Program-made: the position numbers and the translations under genes
DNA from: Chryseobacterium cucumeris
GTDB lineage: Bacteria > Bacteroidota > Bacteroidia > Flavobacteriales > Weeksellaceae
NCBI RefSeq assembly: GCF_001593385.1
Contig: NZ_LUVZ01000046.1
Span: forward strand, 124,001 to 188,000
DNA length: 64,000 bases
Direction of reading: 5' to 3'
Shown here: positions 50,488-60,100 of the stretch, one piece after another
How positions within the stretch are numbered: position 1 is the first letter of the stretch
How the letters are laid out: every line of letters begins with the position of its first letter
The notes under the pieces: model-generated
Databases searched by the model: none
The model's input: only the letters and a program-made list of their open reading frames with translations
What the model was told of the DNA's origin: nothing

Positions 50488-50829
50488 ATGAAATATTCAA
50501 AATTAAATCTTGCAAAAGAAGCCATCAATCATAAGGGCTTTATCAAAAAGATCCCTGATATTTTCAGAATGGTCAAAATGTGGAGAAAAGGAATTTATCC
50601 AATGAAATCCATAGACATTATTCTTCCTTTACTGGGAATTTTATATGTACTCTCTCCTATTGACCTCCTTCCTGAATTTGTGATACCGGTTCTCGGAGTT
50701 ATGGATGACCTGGCAGTATTGTCACTTACCATTCCTAAGCTTATCAAAGAGGTTGACAAATTTTTATTGTGGGAAGCCCAGCAAAAATACAGCAGTGCCC
50801 AAGTCATTGATGCTGAAATCGTAAAATAA
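50488..50829 (+). CDS. YkvA family protein (DUF1232)
   Basis: 113 residues. The DUF1232 block is IILPLLGILYVLSPIDLLPE followed by VLGVMDDLAVLSLTIPKLIK, with a preceding basic part. Probably a small membrane-associated protein. Function unknown. A terminator follows. Confidence 0.88.
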   Translation: MKYSKLNLAKEAINHKGFIKKIPDIFRMVKMWRKGIYPMKSIDIILPLLGILYVLSPIDLLPEFVIPVLGVMDDLAVLSLTIPKLIKEVDKFLLWEAQQKYSSAQVIDAEIVK

Positions 50830-50850
50830 TAGTTTATTATATTTTTCACG

Positions 50851-50879
50851 CCATCCCGGCCAATCCGGGATGGTTTTTT
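50851..50879 (+). terminator. Terminator of the YkvA gene
   Basis: CCATCCCGG-CCAAT-CCGGGATGG then six T. Confidence 0.9.
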
Positions 50880-50923
50880 GTTGACAAATGGACGATAAAT
50901 TTTTAAGCCTTATTTCAATTCCT

Positions 50924-50931
50924 TAAATTTG
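50924..50931 (+). promoter_or_regulatory. -7 box of the UMP synthase gene
   Basis: TAAATTTG, an exact TAnnTTTG, 19 bases before the ATG. The -33 region is T-rich but lacks an exact TTG. Confidence 0.55.
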
Positions 50932-50950
50932 CAGTATCTAATAAAAAATA

Positions 50951-52330
50951 ATGGAAAGTAAAAAAGAATTCTTCTTAGAGTGCTACAAACTAGGAATCAT
51001 CAAATTCGGAAGGTTTACCCTGAAAAGCGGCATTGAAAGTCCTTTTTATGTAGACCTGAGACCTTTGGCTTCAGATCCTAAAATTTTAAAAAATCTTGCT
51101 AATTATTTACTGGAAATGCTTCCGTTAGATAATTTCGATTTAATTTGTGGAGTTCCTTATGCTGCTCTTCCTATGGCTACTGCAATGTCTCTGGAAAGTT
51201 ATATTCCATTAATTATTAAAAGAAAAGAAGCGAAAAGCTATGGTACAAAGAAGCTGATTGAAGGAATTTACCAGAAAGGACAAAACTGTCTTTTGGTAGA
51301 GGATGTGATCACTTCAGGAAAATCTTTGCTGGAAACCATTCCTGAAATAGAACAGGAAGATCTTAAAGTTTCTGATATTGTGGTGGTACTTGACAGAGAA
51401 CAGGGAGGGAAACAATTATTGGAAGGTAAAGGATATCGAGTACATACTCTTTTCAATATTTCGGAAGTATGCAATATTCTTCAGGAAACAGGTGAATTGT
51501 CAGATGAAGAAGTAAAAAGAATTCAGGATTTCCTTCAAGGGAACCACATTCAGTTTGAAGAAGAAACCAGATCATCTTATGAACAGAAACTTCAGGTAAC
51601 ACAGCATTCCGTTTCCAAAAAATTACTGGAAACCGCTTTGGCAAAAAAATCAAACCTTATTGCTTCTGCTGATGTTACAACCACTCAGGAGCTATTGGAA
51701 CTTGCTGAAAAAGTAGGGCCACACGTTATTGCTTTAAAAACACATATCGATATCATTTCTGATTTTGATTATGAAAAAACCATCACTCCTTTAAAAGCTA
51801 TTGCAGCAAAACACCAGTTCTTACTCATGGAAGACAGAAAATTTGCTGATATCGGAAATACACAGGAGCTTCAGTTCACTAGCGGGGTTTTCAAAATTAC
51901 GGATTGGGCAGATTTTGTGACTTCTCAGGTGATCGGAGGTTTTGAATCATTAGACTGTTTCAAAAATGTAGGAGTGGTAGCCATCGTTGGAATGTCTTCA
52001 AAAGGTGCTTTAACAACAGCCAGCTATCGTGAAGAAGCTTTAAAAGTAGCTTTATCTCATCCTAATGTAATTGGTGGTGTATCTCAGAATAAAATTCCCG
52101 AGGATCTGCTATTGTTCACTCCTGGGGTAAACCTTGCAGATTCAGGAGATGGCAAAGGACAGCAGTACAACACACCGGAACATGTTTTCAAAACACTGCA
52201 CACAGATTTTATCATCGTAGGAAGAGGAATCTACAAATCCAGTGATCCTGAAGCATCTGCCATCACTTATAAAACAGAGGGATGGAATGCTTATATTAAT
52301 TCTTTGGAAAAAAAAGCAATTCAAGGTTAA
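50951..52330 (+). CDS. Bifunctional UMP synthase (orotate phosphoribosyltransferase / OMP decarboxylase)
   Basis: 459 residues, two enzymes in the eukaryotic order. The OPRT half (about 1-190) starts with LGIIKFGRFTLKSGIESPFY and has the PRPP loop LLVEDVITSGKSLLETI. The OMPDC half (about 215-455) carries the catalytic block LLMEDRKFADIGNTQELQF and ends IIVGRGIYKSSDPEASAITY. DRKFADIGNT is the form found in eukaryotic UMP synthases, while the common bacterial PyrF reads DLKFHDIPNT. Catalyses the last two steps to UMP. It stands alone behind its own promoter. Confidence 0.93.
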   Translation: MESKKEFFLECYKLGIIKFGRFTLKSGIESPFYVDLRPLASDPKILKNLANYLLEMLPLDNFDLICGVPYAALPMATAMSLESYIPLIIKRKEAKSYGTKKLIEGIYQKGQNCLLVEDVITSGKSLLETIPEIEQEDLKVSDIVVVLDREQGGKQLLEGKGYRVHTLFNISEVCNILQETGELSDEEVKRIQDFLQGNHIQFEEETRSSYEQKLQVTQHSVSKKLLETALAKKSNLIASADVTTTQELLELAEKVGPHVIALKTHIDIISDFDYEKTITPLKAIAAKHQFLLMEDRKFADIGNTQELQFTSGVFKITDWADFVTSQVIGGFESLDCFKNVGVVAIVGMSSKGALTTASYREEALKVALSHPNVIGGVSQNKIPEDLLLFTPGVNLADSGDGKGQQYNTPEHVFKTLHTDFIIVGRGIYKSSDPEASAITYKTEGWNAYINSLEKKAIQG

Positions 52331-52383
52331 AATACTATAAAGTATATACAAAATAAGTTATATTTGAGCTTTATCACGAATAT

Positions 52384-55206
52384 TTGAAAAAGATCAGCCT
52401 TTGCCTTATTTTGTTATGTGGAGTTGTACAGGTTTCTGCACAGACAGACAGTATATACATTGAAACAAAACTGTCTCCTGACAAAAAGAACCTTGATGTC
52501 CGCCAGGAAATTGTTTATTACAATCACTCCGGAAAAGACCTTCAAACCGTAAAACTCCTGAATTGGGTAGCCGCGTACAATAAACGGGGAACTTCTTTAG
52601 TCTACAGAAAACTGGAAGACAGGAATAATGATTTGCATTTTGCAAAAAATGACCAATTGGGAAAACTTCTGGAACTGAATATTAAAAATTCTGACAATGA
52701 AGCCCTTCCTGTCAATACACTCTCAGATGAAAATCTTTTTATTCCTCTGAAAAATGTATTAAAACCTGGCGAAAGCGTTACTTTACAGTTGCAATACAGG
52801 ATGCAGCTTCCCGATAAAAACTTTACGGGATACGGAACATCTGCACAGAATACTCTATTAAAATATTTCTTTATTGTTCCGGATCATTTTGATCCGGACA
52901 ATATTTCCAAAAGAAACTATCACGATATTGAGGAACAGGTAAGTTTTAATACTTTCTGGACCGTCAATTTTGATCTTCCTGTTAATAATTTTGTTGAAGG
53001 AAATCTTCCACAGGTTCAAATGAATTCATTTAAGGGATACCTTGACTCAGATCCTGAATTTTTGATTTCTCCGACAGCATTTCAATCCATCAAAACCAAT
53101 GTTGATGGAGATGAAATCCAAATCAAGTTTGGTTATAATCTTAAACCGGAAGAAAAACAAAACCTGGAGTTTTATCTTCCTTTACAATTAAAATTTATCA
53201 AGGAACGCATCGGGTATCTTCCGAAAAGTATTTTTATCTCAGATAAATTCCGAGCTAAAGAAGACTTTTTCGGGAATAATGATATTACTTTCTGGAAATT
53301 CAGATTCCGCCTGTTTACCGAGACCGAAAAAACCGATATGGATTATTTCGGGATCATTGCTAAGAAAATTCTTGACGAAGGCGTTATTGCAGATAAAGAA
53401 AAAGACCATTGGTTTAAAAATGGTTTAAAATCATATCTTGAAATTCAGTACCTCAAAAAATTCTATGCTGATACGAAACTTTTAGGGACACTTCCCGAGA
53501 CAAGAATCTTTGGGCTTAAACCTTTAAAGCTATTCCATGCCTCCAAAGTAAAACTTCTGGACCGCTATGGACTTTCCTATCAGTACATCATGCTGCAAAA
53601 CCTTGATCAGAAGATCGATGAACATTTCCCTGTTTTGAGTAACTTTAATGACATGGCTATCAGCAGCTTTGAAACAGGAAGTCTTTTCAATTATTCGGCC
53701 GACAAAATGGGATATGAACCATTCAATGGGATTCTAAAAAACTATATTTCTCAGAATTCCGGAAAAAAAATTAATCCTGATGAATTCCTTTCTTCCCTTG
53801 CTGAAAACAATACATCAACAGCCTATCTCTCCAACTTTTTTAAACAGAAAAACAGGGTTGATTTTAAATTGAAAAACATTAGAAAAGACAATGACTCTCT
53901 GCAAATAAAAATTGTAAGAAATACAGACATTTCTATTCCCGTAAAACTGGAAACGGAAACCAGAGAAGGAGAAAAGAAAACGTACTGGATAGATACGGAG
54001 GAAAATGAACGTACCACCAGCCTGTCACTTCCTGCATCAGAGAATATTTACAAAACCACCTTAAATAGTGGCTATATCTTTCCTGAATCCAATTACAGGG
54101 ACAACTTCCTGTATGCGAAAGGATTATTTTCCAATGCAAAAAAAATTAAACTTAAATTAATAAAAGATATTCCCAACCCGGAATACAATGAAATTTACAT
54201 CAGCCCAAGGGTACGTTTCAACAATACGTATGATAAATTTCTTTTGGGAGCCAATTTTAAAAATCAGTCTTTCTTTGATCAGAAGTTTTTGTATTCGGTG
54301 ACTCCAACTTATAGCACAGGAACAGGTAAACTAACCGGTTCAGGAGCTGTCTCCTACTCTATTCTGCCTGCAGAAAGCATTATCCGAAGTCTGACATTTG
54401 GACTCTCAGGATCTTATTTCCATTATGATTATGATCTGGCCTACAGAAAAACCTCAATATCATCTTCTATCAATTTCAGAAAGAACCCAAGAAGTACAGT
54501 AAGCAGAAGTCTGGGAGTTTCCTATAATTATTTTGAAAGGGATCTGAGCCCTACAATGATTGCCAATAACGATTACAGCAAATATAACCTCTGGAGTATC
54601 GGATATGGTTATAGCGACAGCCAGATGATTCATGAAAAAAGCTTCAGTCTAAGTACCCAGGGAATGGAAGATTTCAATAAAATAACAGCTGAAGGCTTCT
54701 ACAGATGGGAATTTGCTCCTAAACAAAAGCTGAGCTTACGTTTATTTGCCGGTTACTTCTTAAGAAACAACACCCGAAATAACCTTTTCGATTATGGAAT
54801 TTCGAGGGTTTCCAACTATTCATTCTCTTATACGCTTTTAGGAGAAAGTGCCAGCAGCGGCCTTCTTTCCCAACAGTTTATATTAGCTGATGGTGGTTTT
54901 AAATCTTTTCTTCCGGGAACAGTGAATCAATGGATTACGTCTGCCAATGTAGATTCAAGCGTATGGAAAATATTCCACGTATATGCAGATGCCGGAGTTT
55001 ATAAAAACAAAGATCTTCCTGCCAAATTCATTTGGGACACCGGAGTTAAGGTAAGAATCATCCCGGATTTTCTGGAAGTATATTTCCCGATACAGTCTTC
55101 TTTAGGTTTTGAACCTTCATTCAAAGATTATGGAAAGCGTATCAGATACACTTTAATTCTTAATCTCGGATCCATTATTAATGCAGCGAGAAGAGGCTGG
55201 TATTAA
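52384..55206 (+). CDS. Degenerate M1-peptidase-like domain fused to an outer-membrane barrel
   Basis: 940 residues from a TTG start, with a signal peptide (MKKISLCLILLCGVVQVSAQ). The N-terminal half (about 25-440) follows the M1 aminopeptidase plan: a beta-sandwich (LDVRQEIVYYNHSGKDLQTV) and a helical part where WFKNGLKSYLEIQYLKKFYA stands in the position of WLNEGFAxYxE of active enzymes. The HExxH zinc motif that should precede it is missing. The C-terminal half (about 590-940) consists of paired Tyr/Phe-rich beta strands ending RGWY, an outer-membrane barrel. A metal-free surface or periplasmic binding role is inferred. No neighbours in the same strand closely coupled. Confidence 0.7.
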   Translation: MKKISLCLILLCGVVQVSAQTDSIYIETKLSPDKKNLDVRQEIVYYNHSGKDLQTVKLLNWVAAYNKRGTSLVYRKLEDRNNDLHFAKNDQLGKLLELNIKNSDNEALPVNTLSDENLFIPLKNVLKPGESVTLQLQYRMQLPDKNFTGYGTSAQNTLLKYFFIVPDHFDPDNISKRNYHDIEEQVSFNTFWTVNFDLPVNNFVEGNLPQVQMNSFKGYLDSDPEFLISPTAFQSIKTNVDGDEIQIKFGYNLKPEEKQNLEFYLPLQLKFIKERIGYLPKSIFISDKFRAKEDFFGNNDITFWKFRFRLFTETEKTDMDYFGIIAKKILDEGVIADKEKDHWFKNGLKSYLEIQYLKKFYADTKLLGTLPETRIFGLKPLKLFHASKVKLLDRYGLSYQYIMLQNLDQKIDEHFPVLSNFNDMAISSFETGSLFNYSADKMGYEPFNGILKNYISQNSGKKINPDEFLSSLAENNTSTAYLSNFFKQKNRVDFKLKNIRKDNDSLQIKIVRNTDISIPVKLETETREGEKKTYWIDTEENERTTSLSLPASENIYKTTLNSGYIFPESNYRDNFLYAKGLFSNAKKIKLKLIKDIPNPEYNEIYISPRVRFNNTYDKFLLGANFKNQSFFDQKFLYSVTPTYSTGTGKLTGSGAVSYSILPAESIIRSLTFGLSGSYFHYDYDLAYRKTSISSSINFRKNPRSTVSRSLGVSYNYFERDLSPTMIANNDYSKYNLWSIGYGYSDSQMIHEKSFSLSTQGMEDFNKITAEGFYRWEFAPKQKLSLRLFAGYFLRNNTRNNLFDYGISRVSNYSFSYTLLGESASSGLLSQQFILADGGFKSFLPGTVNQWITSANVDSSVWKIFHVYADAGVYKNKDLPAKFIWDTGVKVRIIPDFLEVYFPIQSSLGFEPSFKDYGKRIRYTLILNLGSIINAARRGWY

Positions 55207-55231
55207 GTAAGATTCTGAAAAATAAAAAAAT

Positions 55232-55258
55232 AAGGACAGCCTGTTATCGGTTGTCCTT
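55232..55258. terminator. Bidirectional terminator
   Basis: AAGGACAGCC and GGTTGTCCTT (one wobble pair) with A and T runs outside, between convergent genes. Confidence 0.75.
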
Positions 55259-55270
55259 TCTTATTTAAAA

Positions 55271-56080
55271 CTAATCTTTTATAATTTTCTGCGATATAGG
55301 AATATTATTAATCGTTCCTGTGACAATGTAAGTTCCTTTCGGAAGCTCAGCAATATCAAGAGTGGAGGCCAGTTTCGTCGGTGATTTTTTAACGACCTGC
55401 CTGAATGTGTCATACACTTTCACATCTTTCACCTCAGTTCCGAACACTACTTTACTGTCTTTTATGAATGGATTCTGTACAAAACCTGATTTCACACTTC
55501 CTTCAAGAGAAAAGTCTGCCATATTATCGTTACTGCCTACCAAAGTTCTTTTGATAGCTGTAGTTGTTGTGGGAGAAGGAGCTGGCCCGTCTCCTTTAAA
55601 CTGATCAGCATTGGATCCGTACCCTACAAAATCCAGTACATTGGATGCAGAAGGCCCTGTCACCTGCACTATATTTCCGGCTAAAGCTACTTTTCCTGAC
55701 ACACTGGAAATTTTCAGCCCTGAAGATGGATTAGGCGTTCCGTCAAAATTAGTTATTTTGGTGGCAATAAAATCTGGTGTTGGCAGATTTTCAATACCTC
55801 CTTCAATTGCTGACTCCTGAATTAAGTAGGTTTCTTCCGGCCCTAAAGTAAGATCCGGCAACGTATGATATTCCGTGAAAGCACCAATTGCCGGAGCATA
55901 TTGAATACTTGCTCCTGTCAAAGAGACCCAATTAGTTCCGATATTTTTAAGGACGATATAATTATTCTTCAATACAGCCCCTGAATTGACATTTCCACCA
56001 TAGATCTCATTAATCACAATCTGGGCATTGGAAAAGGAAGTTAATAAAGTAAGTCCAACAAGAGTAAAGATTTTTTTCAT
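55271..56080 (-). CDS. Lamin-tail domain protein exported by T9SS
   Basis: 269 residues. After a signal peptide (MKKIFTLVGLTLLTSFSNAQ) comes an LTD-like Ig fold: IVINEIYGGNVNSGAVLKNN and YIVLKNIGTNWVSLTGASI. The C-terminal sorting domain (about 200-269) is recognised from FGTEVKDVKVYDTFRQVVKK, LDIAELPKGTYIVTGTINN and the end SQKIIKD. The same C-terminal domain is found in the next minus-strand gene at 56237. LTD domains in bacteria often serve as surface or DNA-binding adhesion modules. Function unknown. Confidence 0.85.
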   Translation of the reverse strand: MKKIFTLVGLTLLTSFSNAQIVINEIYGGNVNSGAVLKNNYIVLKNIGTNWVSLTGASIQYAPAIGAFTEYHTLPDLTLGPEETYLIQESAIEGGIENLPTPDFIATKITNFDGTPNPSSGLKISSVSGKVALAGNIVQVTGPSASNVLDFVGYGSNADQFKGDGPAPSPTTTTAIKRTLVGSNDNMADFSLEGSVKSGFVQNPFIKDSKVVFGTEVKDVKVYDTFRQVVKKSPTKLASTLDIAELPKGTYIVTGTINNIPISQKIIKD

Positions 56081-56187
56081 TGTAATAATTTTAAGAAATG
56101 GATTAAAAATAAAACATCAAAAACAATACCACCAAATTAAAAAATATATAGGATACAAAAACTTAAAAATCAGCAAACAATCACAAA

Positions 56188-56215
56188 AAACAGCCACTTC
56201 GTTGAAGCGGCTGTT
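56188..56215 (-). terminator. Terminator of the 56237-57010 gene
   Basis: AAACAGCCACTTC-GTT-GAAGCGGCTGTTT (one mismatch) with a T-run on the minus strand. Confidence 0.8.
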
Positions 56216-56236
56216 TATATTTTTATTAATAAAAGA

Positions 56237-57010
56237 TTAGTCTTTAAGTACTTTCTGAGAAACCGGTCGATTGTTTACTGTACCTGTAACGATATAGTTT
56301 CCTTTTGCCAATTCAGCAACACTTACAGATTCGTTTTGTTTTACTGAAGTTTCTTTTACAAGTTGTCCGAACATATTGAACACTTTTACGTCTTTTACAT
56401 CAGATCCGAAAACGATTTCGTTATTTTTAACGAAAGAGTTCTTTACAAAGTTGGCTGATTTTACATTTTTAGTATCAAGAACAGCAAGAGTTCCTGTGCT
56501 TACAATGATATCATCAATAAAGAATCTGTTATTGGCAGCTGCAGATCCTTCAAATGTAAGAGTTACAGCTCCGGTAGCGCCTGTAATATTTACGGTATAG
56601 TTAGAAAAAGCTCCTTTTACAATAGTTACGCTTGCCTGATCCAGAGTAGCACCTGTTGCAGATATATTTAAAATACTTTTTTCACTAGCCCCATCCCATG
56701 CACCTGCTCTGAATGTCAACGTAGCTGATCCTGTTAAATTAAAAGTTGGAGTAGTAATTGACCCTTTTAGACTACTTGTACCTGCCTTAAGACATCCGTT
56801 TCCTTTATAAATTTTAGTAAAAGTCCAGTTTCCGCCAGTTGTATAAGAGCTGGATCCATCAGCAAATCCACTTGATGCAATGCCTCCACTCCAAGCACCA
56901 TCATTTCCTCCTGTTCCTGTTACATCATCAAATGTAGCACTGAAGACTGTTTGTGCAAAAATTCCACTTGCTAACATTACTGTAGCAAATAACGAATAAA
57001 GTTTTTTCAT
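56237..57010 (-). CDS. T9SS-sorted beta-sandwich protein
   Basis: 257 residues. Signal peptide MKKLYSLFATVMLASGIFAQ, then a jelly-roll-like region of about 150 residues with Gly, Ser and Thr in excess (FSATFDDVTGTGGNDGAWSG, LTFRAGAWDGASEKSILNIS, FFIDDIIVSTG) that resembles the carbohydrate-binding-like domains often attached to secreted proteins. A type A sorting domain at the end: FGSDVKDVKVFNMFGQLVKE, SVAELAKGNYIVTGTVNNRP, SQKVLKD. Its sorting domain is very similar to that of the gene at 55271. Exported and probably cell-surface bound. Confidence 0.85.
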   Translation of the reverse strand: MKKLYSLFATVMLASGIFAQTVFSATFDDVTGTGGNDGAWSGGIASSGFADGSSSYTTGGNWTFTKIYKGNGCLKAGTSSLKGSITTPTFNLTGSATLTFRAGAWDGASEKSILNISATGATLDQASVTIVKGAFSNYTVNITGATGAVTLTFEGSAAANNRFFIDDIIVSTGTLAVLDTKNVKSANFVKNSFVKNNEIVFGSDVKDVKVFNMFGQLVKETSVKQNESVSVAELAKGNYIVTGTVNNRPVSQKVLKD

Positions 57011-57049
57011 GATTTAAATTTTTTGTTATTAATAATTTTTTTTCCGTAA

Positions 57050-57082
57050 CAAAACTACATTCTATTTTTTTTTGGAGGACAA
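57050..57082 (-). promoter_or_regulatory. Promoter of the 56237-57010 gene
   Basis: On the minus strand TTG (57080-57082), 22 bases, then TAGTTTTG (57050-57057), an exact -7 box, 39 bases before the ATG. Confidence 0.5.
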
Positions 57083-57165
57083 TAAAGAGGTTAAGTTTTT
57101 GTTAATTATAGTTGATCTCTTAATGTTAACATTTTTTAATTATTTTTACGAATTATTTTTAAAAG

Positions 57166-60100
57166 TTGCGGAATTTTGTCATTCTATTCGTTTTATTCTT
57201 CTTAGGCATATTTTCAGGAAATGCTCAGGTCTTTTCGTGGAAAAATCCCAACGTTCCGGAGGACAGCATCAAAAGAGACAGTATTCTTGCAGCAAAACTG
57301 GAACAGGACATCTTTGCAAAGGACACTCTTGATTTCATAAGAACGCATAATAAGATCATTATTGATGAAGCCGTACTGGCCAAGAATGATAAAAAGAGAT
57401 TTTTAGGAGAACTTAATTCAAAAGGTTCTATTATCCGAGGGATTACTTTTGGTAATAATCAGGGGCAATCTGTACAAAGTTCTATGGATCTTCAGATTTC
57501 CGGACGTTTGTCAAAAGATGTAACGATTTTAGCGAGTATTTCAGATCATAACCTGCCCATACAGGCTGATGGTTATACCCAGACTTTAGAGGAGTTTGAC
57601 AAAATCTATATGCAGCTTAATATTAAAGATAAGTCTATCCTCAGAGCAGGACATCTTGATCTTGTAGAAGCTAAGAATTATTTTGCCAAATACCAGAGAA
57701 GAAGTATGGGACTTCAGTTCCAGACAGAATTCGGTAAAGAGAATAAGACATTCGTAGATATCTCTGCAGGTGTTGCCCGAAGTGAATTCCACAGAATACG
57801 TTTTCAGGGGGTTGAAGGTAACCAGGGACCTTACCGTCTGACGGGTAAGAACGGTGAACAATTTATTACGCTGATCTCTGGCTCTGAACAGGTTTTTATT
57901 GATGGAATCTTAATGAAGCGCGGTGAAAACCAGGATTATATTATCAATTACAATACCGGTGAAGTTACCTTTACCAGTTTTCGTCCTATTTTCCAGCAGA
58001 ATTTCATCACCATTTCATACAACTACGCCAATAGAAATTATTCAAGGTATTTGTTTACAGGAAAGCTTGAGCACCAGAGAGAGAAATTCAAAGTGGGATT
58101 CAACTGGTTTATGGAAAATGATAATAAGAATGCTCCGCTTTCTTTAAATCTATCTAAAGAAGATGAGCAAATTCTTGCAGAAGCTGGAAATAATCCTGAC
58201 CTGATGTATGCTCCTTCAGGAGTGATAACGGAATATGATGTCAATAAAATTTTATACAAATTAAGTCCTGCAGGAAATTTTTATGAATATTCTACGGATT
58301 CCAGTTTAACGCTTTATCAGGTATCTTTTACCTATTTCGGAGCTAATCAGGGAGATTATAAAATTGCACAGACCACCAACAACGGGCGTGTTTTTGAATA
58401 TGTAGGCCCTAATGGCGGAGATTACAGAGCCGTAAGAAAACTTCCTTCTCCTCAGAAATCGCAGGTATACTCTCTGAACTCAGAATATCTGTTAAATGAA
58501 GGAAAAATAGGTGCTGATATCTCTCTGAGTAACTATGATGTCAACTTATTTTCATCAAAAGATTCTGATCAGAACATGGGGTATGCATGGCGTATTTATG
58601 GAAATAAAAACTTCACAAAGAACACATGGAAAGGAACTCCAAGTTTTGAATATCAATATATAGACAGACAGTTTCATATCCTTGATCGTATTAATGATGT
58701 GGAATTCTCCAGAGATTTCAACCTTACCCAGGAATTCAATAAAAAGACCCAAAATAGATTTACCTTCAGCTTCCTCAACAAATGGAATAATAAATCTACA
58801 CTGAATTACCGCATCAATTACCTGAATGAACAGGATTCTTACAAAGGGATTAAAAATGACCTTGATTTCGGCTGGCTGACGGGAAAATTCTTTACGAAAG
58901 GGAATCTGTCTTATCTGAGTACCAATGCTACTCTTCAGGATACAAAGTTCATCCGTGGTGGAGTTTCAACAGAATTTACCGGTAAAAAAGGAAGCTGGGC
59001 CATTGGTGGAAGTATGGAGCATAACGAGAAAAAGTACAATGATACCCAGCTTTTGGATGTCACAAGTTTCAGCTGGAAAGAAATATTTTTGCAGAAGAAA
59101 ATAGGTGACAGTACAAGAACCAAATTATTGGCGAAAGTATATATGAGAGATAATGACTCAGTACGCGATAACAGACTTCAGAATATGAACAATATTTTGG
59201 GGATCATGGCTGAAAGTCAGATTATCAAGACTGAAAGAACCAGTTTAAATGCTCTAATTCACTACCGAAAATTCTTCTACTCAGGTGCAGAAGGTGAAGT
59301 AACCCGTAATAATGATTTTGTTGTTGGAAATATCTTATACAATCAACAGCTTTTCAGAAACGGTATGCGTCTTCAGGCTTTCTATGAATTGGGGAACGGA
59401 CAGGAAGCCCAGAGAGAATTTCAGTACATTAAAGTAACGGACGGACAAGGTGTTTATAAATGGACCGATTATAACGGAGATGGCGTTCAGCAGCTGGATG
59501 AATTTGAAATTGCCGAATATTCCGATCTGGCGCAATACATCCGTGTATATACTAATTCTGTACGATATATTCCTTCCAATAAAAATAAACTGCAATTGGC
59601 CTTGTTTGTCAATCCGGCCATTGTTTTCAACTCTGAGAATGGATTTTTAAAACGTTGGAATTTTAATATTTCATTAAATTCTCAAAACTCATTCTACAAA
59701 AAGGAAAAAGTACTTGTTCTGAATCCTTTTGAAAAGAACAGTGACCAAATCCTTAAAAATCAGAATATTCTTGCTTCCGTACAGTTTAATCCAACTGATA
59801 AATCAGGCTGGAACGGAAATTACAGATTTATCACCAATGATAATCTCATCAATGCCAATTTCAGTAATGAAGAACGTGAACAGACTTCTCATTTCCTGAA
59901 CATAGGATATTGGTTCAATAAAGAATTCAGAGTGGATTGGGAAAACTCGATTCATGATATCCAAAACTCTTCACAGTTATTTAAAACAAGAGATTATCGT
60001 CTGAATAATTTTGAAACCAAGCCTAAAGCAACGTATAAATTCACCGATGCCATTCAGGCTGAATTATCTTCTGCTTTCCGTCAGAAACAAAGATTGGATG

